Positions 20,130-28,582 of a DNA stretch of 64,000 nt are shown here, one piece after another. Below the pieces are notes generated by a model that made no database searches, had not been told where the DNA came from, and saw nothing but the letters and a program-made list of their open reading frames with translations. Origin of the DNA: Entamoeba invadens IP1. Taxonomy: Eukaryota; Evosea; Mastigamoebida; Endamoebidae. Numbering within the stretch: the stretch's first letter is position 1; each line of letters opens with the position of its first letter. The position numbers and the translations under genes were made by a program. The stretch covers positions 845,895 to 909,894 of the forward strand of contig NW_004191777.1 of NCBI RefSeq assembly GCF_000330505.1, written 5' to 3'.

Positions 20130-21551
20130 ATGTCGACACTGAAAGAACAAGGAAACGAGGCCTTCAAAGCGGGAGACTACTCGCAAGCACTCCGCTTATA
20201 TACACGTGCACTTTTGGCAGACCCATCAAACGCTGCATTGTACTCGAATAGAGCGTTTTGTTACATCAAGCTCGAGTGTTTCAAGGCAGCAATTACCGAT
20301 GCAGAGAAGTGCGTCTCCGTCGACCCAAATTTCACGAAAGGATTTTACAGACAAGCAAGTGCACACGCGGCTCTTGGCCAACTTCCCGAGGCCATATCTG
20401 CTTGCGACAAAGCTAAAAAGTTGGCGCCTAAAGATCAAGTCATTTGCAAATTGTTGACTGCTTTAAAGGAAAAGCGTCGTGAGCAATTGTTCATGGAAGC
20501 CATTGCTGTCGAAGAAGAGAATGAGACGACAAATTGGCGCGATATGGACGCCTCCAGTGCTGCTTTCAAAATCGACGACGACAAACCGATCACTCCAGAA
20601 ATAGCCGAGCTTGCGATGAAAAAGATGTCCGAGGATACTGAGTATGGGAAGACCAAATTGCACTTGAAATACGTCTTAAGAATCATCGACGAGGTCAGAG
20701 AGATTTTGAAGAAGCGTAGTACCATTCAGGAAATCAATACGAACCGTCGTAAAATGACGATCGTTGGCGACGTCCATGGGCAATTCTTCGATTTGCTCCA
20801 CTTGTTCCAAGTCAATGGCATTCCTTCGGAGAATAACATGTACTTATTCAATGGGGATTACGTCGATAGAGGATCATTTGGTGTTGAGTGTGTCCTCACG
20901 TTGTTCTTGTTCATGATTGCCTTTCCAAACTCGTTGTATTTAGCTCGTGGGAATCATGAGACTAAGTCGATGAATTCGTTGTATGGATTTGAAGGAGAAG
21001 TTCGCGCAAAACTTGGAGAAAAGGCGTACAAAGCATTTGAGGAAGTCTTCACACAACTTCCGTTGGGACATATAATCGATAACTCGATTTTTGTGGTGCA
21101 CGGGGGTATTCCGCCAGACTTTGTCACCATCAAACAATTGAAAGAAATTAAGAGAGGCGGCGACCCTGTTGAAGAAAGTATTGCCTCGGCGTTAATATGG
21201 GCTGATCCACAAAGTTCAAATGGAACGGCACAAAGTATTCGAGGCACAGGGAAATCGTTTGGTCCCGATGTTACCGCTAACTTCTTGGATGGAAACAATT
21301 TGAAGTATTTGGTGCGATCGCATGAAATGAAAATGGAAGGATTTGAGTGGGCCGCACAGGGAAGATTGATCACTGTCTTCTCCGCACCAAATTATTGCGA
21401 CGCGATGAAAAACAAAGGCGCTTATGTCCATGTTGTGTACAACACTACAGAGAAAGACGAGGTGCCTACTCTTAAAGTCGAAACGTTTGTCGCATCACCA
21501 CACCCAAACATCCCGGCTATGGCTTATGCTACTTTGAGAGGTGCTGTCTAA
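20130..21551 (+). CDS. PPP5C: Serine/threonine protein phosphatase 5 (PP5/PPT1)
   Basis: A 473-residue protein with the PP5 layout. Three TPR repeats (residues about 4-105: E-Q-G-N-E-A-F-K-A-G-D-Y, A-L-Y-S-N-R-A, Y-R-Q-A-S-A) form the Hsp90-binding part. A linker is followed by a PPP catalytic domain with G-D-V-H-G-Q (about 213), G-D-Y-V-D-R-G (about 241), R-G-N-H-E-T (about 273) and a downstream R-S-H-E-M plus S-A-P-N-Y-C-D. All metal-binding residues of the family are present. PP5 dephosphorylates Hsp90 clients and is autoinhibited by its TPR domain. Length is normal (human 499). Single exon. Confidence 0.97.
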   Translation: MSTLKEQGNEAFKAGDYSQALRLYTRALLADPSNAALYSNRAFCYIKLECFKAAITDAEKCVSVDPNFTKGFYRQASAHAALGQLPEAISACDKAKKLAPKDQVICKLLTALKEKRREQLFMEAIAVEEENETTNWRDMDASSAAFKIDDDKPITPEIAELAMKKMSEDTEYGKTKLHLKYVLRIIDEVREILKKRSTIQEINTNRRKMTIVGDVHGQFFDLLHLFQVNGIPSENNMYLFNGDYVDRGSFGVECVLTLFLFMIAFPNSLYLARGNHETKSMNSLYGFEGEVRAKLGEKAYKAFEEVFTQLPLGHIIDNSIFVVHGGIPPDFVTIKQLKEIKRGGDPVEESIASALIWADPQSSNGTAQSIRGTGKSFGPDVTANFLDGNNLKYLVRSHEMKMEGFEWAAQGRLITVFSAPNYCDAMKNKGAYVHVVYNTTEKDEVPTLKVETFVASPHPNIPAMAYATLRGAV

Positions 21552-21876
21552 TAAATAAGATAATTGGATTCGTTTTCATATTGGAGTCAAAGAATAGATA
21601 TATTTATAGTTTAATATTAAGTTATCTCTCTGTCATAATTAAATAAACAGTTATTAACTTTTTATTAATCGAAATTATTCATTTATATTATTATTATTCT
21701 ATTATATTTTGGGGGAAACTAAATGGTACATTTATAATATAATTACTAATATATATTATAGTACTATTCTATTAGTATGAAGTACTATTAAAATGTAGTT
21801 TGATGTTTATTAGATTCAATACATAAAGTATCTTGTTATGAACTAAAGGAAAGAGGAAACTAGAAAAGAAGATCAA
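21552..21876. other. Intergenic region, nothing recognised
   Basis: 325 bp of AT-rich spacer between tandem plus-strand genes, with TATAATATAATTACTAATATATATTATAGTA-like tracts near 21735-21770 that can form weak hairpins. No gene or RNA gene seen. Confidence 0.5.
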
Positions 21877-23904
21877 ATGGCATCTTCTGTACCTCCATAC
21901 GCTGATCCTATTAATTTCAAATTGCCGATAAGTGAACACCAAGTACGTTACGAAGAACCGTACCAAATCACAGATGACGATTATACGCAGTTTTATAATA
22001 GCTCGGATAATTGGTTTACAGCAAAGATGAGAGCTAGACTCATTTCATATACCGATATATTCCAAATTAAAACCAATTTCATTACATTTAACGTCGGAGA
22101 AACCGACCCATCAATTGCAGACGTTTCATTATTATTCACAAGTCAGGCAGAGTTGTACGTGATCACACTTGAGGAAATTGACATGACCCTTGGAGGTGTT
22201 CTGACATCTGGGCAGACAGAACTTCTTAACACTTGGCAGGAAAAATTCATGTTTGCTGTTGGGAAGGATTTCAAGTGTATGTTCTCAACACAACACGGCG
22301 GTCTTGGGTTTTTCCTCTTTGCGTCAGATGCCATTTCGAACGAAGTTCAAGACATTGTATCGTCGTCTGTATCACTTGGTAAAATGGGAATAGCGAATAA
22401 GGGTGCGATAGCTGTGTCATGCCGAATTGGTGTATGTAGAGTGTTATTTGTTGGAACGCACTTTTATGCGAATATGGGACAACAAAAGTGCGACGAGTGT
22501 TATATCAACGCCAGAAACATGTTTAATTTGCCTATTAAACCCGAGAACCACGACTATGAGATTTGGCTTGGCGATATGAATTACAGACTCAATGCAAACG
22601 AAGACGAAATCCGCGCTGAGATCAATGGCGATTATCTGACATTGTTGGAGTCTGACCAACTTATTGATTCTATGGAGAAAGGAAGGGTGTTTGACGGTTT
22701 TATTGAGCCGGCGATCACATTTCCACCGACTTACAGAATAGCGAAAGGAACAAAGGAGTATGACTGGAAAAGAATGCCGGCGTGGTGCGACAGAGTTCTG
22801 TTTCGGATACACAATTTGTATCAATTGTCATTGCACGTGTATGAGAGAGTCGATGTATTGGTTTCGGACCACTTACCAGTGTTGTGTACGACAACATTAA
22901 AACCAAGACGAGTGAACAAAGAAAAGATTAAGAAGGCGTGCGACGAGGTGTTGAAAATATCCAACGTGATAACAACAAATTTGGTGCCGTGTTGCGAAAT
23001 ATCGAGTTTGAAAATCCAATGCGGCGTGGTACGACCGTTCCAACCAGTCAAGAGTGGATTCAAAATGACCAACACGGGGAGAATCCCAGTCACATTTAAG
23101 ATCAACTGCATTTCAATGAAAAATGGGACGGAGGTTAAACCCGAGTGGCTCCGACTTTTGATACCTAAAAATCAAATTCCAGTGAAAGGCGCTGTTGACA
23201 TTGGAACATCGGTCATTCTCAATGCAGAGAGCGCAAAATCTATTAGAAATAAAGACGATATCATTCTTCAAGTTAGCATCGAAGACGGCGCAATCTTTTT
23301 CGTCGAACTGATTTACCAAGTCGACAACACGTCGTTTGGACTGAGCCACAAAGAGCTTCTTGAACATAAAAAGCCGTATTTGGAAGTCCAATCATCGCAA
23401 CAAATTGTAGGGAAAACTGTTGCAAAGGAAATAATATTGTTTTTAAACACACTTCTATCGAGAAAGGCCGAAACACAAATATTCACATCAATTCCAACAA
23501 ATGAACATGGCGAAATTTATCAATCAATCATTTTGTCTGTTGACGCAATGAAAGACTTGGGTGGGTATGACACGTGCAGTCTTTCAGAAGCGTTTTTACT
23601 CTATATACGAGCTATGGGAGGTATCATCCCAATTGAGTTGGCGAATGAGACTGAAATTTTTGGTATCAAAAAGTGTTGTTCGCCAGAAAACACCGCATTG
23701 ATTAACGTGATTTGTGCGTTGTGTAAAGAAATATCAGACAATTCACTTCTTAATTTGACGACAGAGGACTTGATATCTTGTTTTACACAAAATATGGTGT
23801 TTGTAAAATTGGAGGTGTGGCAATTTGTGAATGTAACAAAGTTACTTTGTAGGTACACAGAATCAGTTAAGCCGATTGGAGAATTAATTGAAAGCAATTT
23901 GTAA
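21877..23904 (+). CDS. OCRL/INPP5B-type inositol polyphosphate 5-phosphatase with ASH and RhoGAP-like domains
   Basis: A 675-residue protein. The 5-phosphatase domain (about residues 60-345) has T-L-E-E-I-D, G-I-A-N-K-G-A-I-A-V, W-L-G-D-M-N-Y-R (about 229), P-A-W-C-D-R-V-L (about 301) and S-D-H-L-P-V (about 330), so the catalytic set is intact. An ASH-type Ig-like domain follows (about 360-480; G-V-V-R-P-F-Q-P then F-K-I-N-C). The C-terminal part (about 490-675) fits the degenerate RhoGAP domain of OCRL. That architecture hydrolyses PI(4,5)P2 and PI(3,4,5)P3 on endosomes and at phagocytic cups. There is no N-terminal PH domain. The RhoGAP arginine is not obvious, as in human OCRL, so this part is probably a binding module. 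Confidence 0.9.
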   Translation: MASSVPPYADPINFKLPISEHQVRYEEPYQITDDDYTQFYNSSDNWFTAKMRARLISYTDIFQIKTNFITFNVGETDPSIADVSLLFTSQAELYVITLEEIDMTLGGVLTSGQTELLNTWQEKFMFAVGKDFKCMFSTQHGGLGFFLFASDAISNEVQDIVSSSVSLGKMGIANKGAIAVSCRIGVCRVLFVGTHFYANMGQQKCDECYINARNMFNLPIKPENHDYEIWLGDMNYRLNANEDEIRAEINGDYLTLLESDQLIDSMEKGRVFDGFIEPAITFPPTYRIAKGTKEYDWKRMPAWCDRVLFRIHNLYQLSLHVYERVDVLVSDHLPVLCTTTLKPRRVNKEKIKKACDEVLKISNVITTNLVPCCEISSLKIQCGVVRPFQPVKSGFKMTNTGRIPVTFKINCISMKNGTEVKPEWLRLLIPKNQIPVKGAVDIGTSVILNAESAKSIRNKDDIILQVSIEDGAIFFVELIYQVDNTSFGLSHKELLEHKKPYLEVQSSQQIVGKTVAKEIILFLNTLLSRKAETQIFTSIPTNEHGEIYQSIILSVDAMKDLGGYDTCSLSEAFLLYIRAMGGIIPIELANETEIFGIKKCCSPENTALINVICALCKEISDNSLLNLTTEDLISCFTQNMVFVKLEVWQFVNVTKLLCRYTESVKPIGELIESNL

Positions 23905-25803
23905 TAATTGTTTGTAGTTTAAATGTACTAGTTGTATTTTAATAATAATAATACAATTGTTTTAATAAATATATAAATTCACATATGTTTTAAATTTATT
24001 TTGAAAAAAGAAGGTTGCGATAAAAATCTTAATTTTATTTTTATCAAATAATGATAAATTCGATTTAATCCATTGTCTCCCCTTTAAAACCAACGTCATA
24101 ATATAATGTCTGTTTCGAATTAATGTAAAACATATTTGATTAAACAGTACACCAATTGGTTAAAAAAACAAAATGTTTAATTTACCCTTCAAAAAATCAT
24201 TATAAGTTAATTGTTTTATTGAATTCAAATAATCAAAAAAACATCAAATGTCTAAAACATATTATTCGAAACATATACGAATTTGTTATCTTTATACTCT
24301 ATACAAATAAATTGTTGGATGTTTTATGGGCAATAAAAAACAAAAGTGTTATTTTTTTAAGTCAAAATAGTTATCCTAATTATCAAATAAAAACTTATTT
24401 GTTGTGTTCATGGTAACAAAAGAAGTTTATATTATTATCTGACGTGACCGTATAACACAGATGGTATCAATTTAATAATATTCTCTACTGATTAGATTTT
24501 ATAATAAAACATAAATTATTTTTTAAAAAAAGGTTAACAACACTTACAAAATCAAATATCAATCTTATTTAATTTATTTTTCATTTCATTTTTATTGTTT
24601 CTTAAATACTTTATAAACATCTTGGGGGTAATTAAAAAACAAAACTTTTCAATTTGAATTTTCTAAGTAGAAATTTCTTTGAAATTTTTTAATAAATTTT
24701 TTAATAAATTTTTTAGATAAAAAATATTTTTATGCTTTTTTTATAAAATGGATTAAGATTATATTTGAGATTATAATGAAAGGTTTTATATTACTGTATT
24801 AATTATAAATCATCAACAAAATGTATTTGATAAGTTCCACCTTTTAAAAGTGATGGTCATTACAAACACTTATATACTGACATAGAACAACTGATTTTGA
24901 TTGTGTATTACAAATATTGTTAATTATAATTATTAAAATTATTTTCATACAATTATATATTGTTATATAATGTAAACATTGTTGAATACATGACATGTAT
25001 ATAAATAATAATAATAATAATAAAAATAACATATATCAAATATTTAATGTATTATAAACAATATAAAACGAAATAAAGTATGTTACAAAAGTTTTTAATA
25101 AGTGTAATTTACCCACCAACATTATAAAAGTATTATTATATATTTTATTTTCGAAATATAACAACAACATATCAAATATGAATGATTATCAATTTTTTAA
25201 AACAAACTCATGAAGTACATTTTGTTGTTAAAAACAATTATCATAATTATTTTTTATTCATATTAACATTATCATTATTATTATGAATATATTTTTTTAT
25301 TACTAGGATGTTTTTTTTCTTAAAGTAGGTTAAAAAAATGAATAAAATTTAATGTAATTTTGATCTATCAAATAATTGTCTTTGATCTTGTAATCAAATC
25401 AATATAACAATAATTTATTTTTGAGGACTTTATATATAGACAATTATCTATTTGTTCAAAATAGTAATACCATTATTGAAGAACAATTATTTGGTTGAAT
25501 ATCAAAAAAATGTTATTTTATATTATATTTTAATTAAAAATTAAATTATATTCATTGTTTTACATGAGACTGATTAACGTTCTTTTGTTATGTAAACTCA
25601 TTATTTTGTGGATTTGTCTTTTTTCATTTTTAAAAAACATGAAAATTTATTAAATAATAATAATTATTATTAAATAAAAAATATTACTATTATAATTGGT
25701 TTCAATGACTAAAAGATAAAATTAGATTACATGATATTTTGAGGATGTTCTTGTGTTGGTGCGGTGAGTGTCCTGTACTGTAGTTCATATCTTGGTTCTT
25801 GGT
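23905..25803. other. 1.9-kb AT-rich intergenic region
   Basis: Very AT-rich, with simple sequence and short hairpins, for example TTTATCA/TGATAAA near 24046-24060 and a tandem TTTTTTAATAAA tract near 24685-24715. Open frames such as 24156-24416 are Lys/Ile/Asn-rich and look like chance. No transposase, terminal inverted repeats or RNA gene were recognised. The size is large for Entamoeba, so a decayed repeat may be present. Confidence 0.5.
25003..25024. repeat. AAT trinucleotide microsatellite
   Basis: An uninterrupted run of about seven AAT units inside the AT-rich spacer. Nothing suggests a function. Confidence 0.8.
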
Positions 25804-26762
25804 TCATGATTGCAAATGGGTTTGAAGTTTCATAAGCTTTTCCTTTAAGTTAATATAATTCAATTCTATTGGTCCAAACCAGAAATTCAAAAAAGTGTAC
25901 AACACCAACAAACCAAAAACGGTTGAAATTTCTTCCATTGCTGTTATTTGTGTTGGAGACAAATATCTGAATGCATCAGCGACACATTGTGTGTGAAATT
26001 GGGCCTGTATAGATAATATAGATCTGATGAGGCCTAATATCTGTTGTTCAAATGATAAATTTTGTCTGTCTTTTCTTAAATTGTTTTGGATTTGTTCCAA
26101 AAGCAACGAATTTGATGATAGAAGGGTTAATGTAAGAATGTTTGTCTCATTCATCGAAACATCAACAGACCGTTGCTCCATTTTTTCCTCAGAACTTCTA
26201 TTTTTGCTCATTGAACGTGGCTTTTTTTCTTCTTTTCTAGACATTAATTTTTGTCGCATTAAAATAAAAAAATATGTTATTTCAAAAGAATAACATCAAG
26301 TTTTGTTGCGAAAGGATTTACAAACTTTTTAAGTTCTTCAAATTTCGTTCGTTTTTTTGAGTCGATTTTGGAGGTACTCCTGATCGCACCAGAAAGTAGT
26401 GTCGCTGTAACGTTCTTGTTCTGTACCAATTTTATTCTGACTCGAAACAACGAGTCTTCATGTTGACTTGACAACACTGTTAGTTTGCATTCAACTGCAA
26501 TTTGTATCTGGGAAATGTGTTGGACCTTAAATCTAATAGGAGACGCATTCACAAAAGGTACTGGTCTCATGTCAGCAGTGTCGTACAAAAGTTCGCAAAA
26601 TATTTCGCATGTTTCCAAAGAGAGGGTTTTCGAATTAATGATAATGTGGAAATTGGTCAATTTAACCACAACGTATATTTCTTTTGTGCCAATTACTTGT
26701 GTTTTTGCAGCTGTTTGTCTTTCAATGTAAAATTCGGGGGTTGTGGCAGCCATCTGCTCCAT
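25804..26762 (-). CDS. Possible CudA-like DNA-binding protein (289 aa, two exons)
   Basis: Exon 1 is 26762-26326 and exon 2 is 26236-25804; the 89-bp intron runs from GTTTGT to TAG and the split codon is completed in phase. The N-terminal half (residues about 1-140) is a beta-rich domain with F-V-N-A-S-P-I-R-F-K and L-S-S-Q-H-E-D-S-L-F-R. I recall a similar conserved core in Dictyostelium CudA, a transcription factor with reported Entamoeba relatives. The C-terminal half has a charged Ser/Lys stretch (about 146-165), a long helical region and a hydrophobic segment (V-L-Y-T-F-L-N-F-W-F) near the end. The gene model is well supported by the splice; the CudA link is from memory of the motif and is weak. 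Confidence 0.7.
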
Positions 26763-28582
26763 AGAATTGTCTTTGTCAGTTTAAGAAAACCCCACTCTTT
26801 TAAACAAAAGTAAAACATAACTGTTTTCAACATAGTTTTGTTTTTAGTTTTTTAATGACAATAAAACAAGAAAAAAGACGCGAAAAAAGTCCACCATTGA
26901 AATGAATTTGGAAATTTTTCTATACTGTTTTAACACTCGTTCTTTTCACAAAGAATTTCCAAAGAATTTTCTTGTTCCTTTTGGAAAGTTTCGATTGTCG
27001 TTCAAGAAATTTTTATTTAGAAAATCTTTTACATACATTATTTTTAGAAAGATTTTTCTCGGCAATAAAATACAAAAAAAAATAAAAAATTTTATTAAAA
27101 GACAAGTTAAATTAAATTATTTTTGTATTGTTATTTTAATTATATTAACTTTTTATTAAATTAATTATTTCAAACAAAATAATATAACAATTATTATTAA
27201 AACAGTTTGTTTGACCGTAATGCCCAAAAAGTGTTTCATTTGCAACAAATCACGGGTTTTAGAATTTTGATGAAACTTCGTTGTTTAGATAGCGGTCTAG
27301 TAATGTGTTCGTTGTTGGAATACATACAAATATTTTTTCAGTAGTCTAAATAATTCATTTTGTTTATGGTTCAACATTTTTTATTAATTTGGATAACAAC
27401 CTACTAATTTAAATAAATTAATACACATAATTTTGAATAAGAATGCATCGTCAAATAAAATGATTCTTTACCAAAAAAATATAAATGAACCAAATAATAT
27501 CGTTTTTCTTTGAACAAAAAAATTCGGTCGGAATTTCTTTGTTGGAAACTTTGAATATTTTTCGAGTCGCCTGTTTGTTTTTTTCGTAATGATCCTTTTC
27601 AATACAAATATAAGCAATATACCATTAATAAAAGAACAAAACTATCCTTTAAGTGGACGAGTCATTTCGAACATTTTAAAAATGGAATGCTCCTTTGTAG
27701 TTTTGTATGTTTTCAAAGCCTACAAATATTTTAGGTTAATTTGTCATCATTATTATTTCGATATGATTAATTTAATTTAAACTATAAAATAACTACTTAT
27801 TTTACAAACACAATCCTAATAATATGTATAAAATGGTTTTATACAATTGAGAAACTTTTAAATATTGAAAAATATTGTTACATTTTTTGAACAACTGATT
27901 TTATTAAAATTATGGTTTTTCAGTACGGATACTCCAAAGATGTGACATAATGTTTTTCAATATAAAAGACTTACCAATTAATCCATATGAATTAATTCCA
28001 ACTTTTTATATGGTTTGTAAGCAAAAGATTATTGACTATTTTTTTATTCAAAAAACAATAAACTAACAACATAAACATGTTTTAACTAACATAATATTAA
28101 GAACGAAACGTTATTATTGTCTTTTAATTTATTAATATGTAATTCATCATTCTGTTTTATTATGCTTTCCTTTTCAATAGTAGACTCTTCAAGTTTTTAT
28201 ATAAAATGTCAAAGTCTCATCATTTCAATATTTTTATTTTCTAATCATTTTAAATTCATTTTTATATTTATTTTGATTTTGAACAATATATAAAATTATA
28301 TAAAATGAAGTGTTTTGATTGTTTTTATTTAAAATGTAATACCAAATGTTGTTTTGTTGTTAATATATTTTGCTAGATAATTACGATTAAAGTGTTTTTC
28401 AATCAAAATTGATGGTGGAATTCATGTTTGAACATTTTAATTTTAAACGTTTTTATTTTCAATTTCGAATTTGGGCTATTTACTTGACTCTTTCAAATTT
28501 TAGAATTATATCCACCATCAAAAAATAACATCAACAATTAAATAATTGAATAATTCACGAAATTTGGTATAGTCCGGTATTT
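26763..28582. other. 1.8-kb AT-rich intergenic region with minor relics
   Basis: Mostly AT-rich DNA upstream of the CudA-like gene and downstream of the surface-protein gene. Three weak signals: an ATG at 27220 opening M-P-K-K-C-F-I-C-N-K before a quick stop; a 34-codon frame from 27485 that ends next to GTTTGT; and a short inverted-repeat pair at 28409-28521. None is enough to call a gene. The frame 26902-27159 is Phe/Lys/Ile-rich and probably chance. Confidence 0.45.
28409..28521. repeat. Short inverted-repeat pair, possible tiny MITE
   Basis: TTGATGGTGGA (28409-28419) is matched by its reverse complement TCCACCATCAA (28511-28521), giving a 113-bp unit. No clear target-site duplication flanks it, so it may be a relic element or a hairpin in the 3' region of the following gene. 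Confidence 0.4.

Noticed and set aside
24156..24416. Plus-strand open frame of 86 codons in the spacer
   Set aside because: Lys/Asn/Ile-rich composition that follows from AT-rich DNA; opens amid homopolymers and shows no domain or splice signal.
25003..25024. AAT microsatellite as a regulatory element
   Set aside because: Simple repeat in an AT-rich spacer, distant from any start codon.
26902..27159. Plus-strand open frame of 85 codons
   Set aside because: Phe/Lys/Ile-rich with no motif; composition equals the surrounding spacer.
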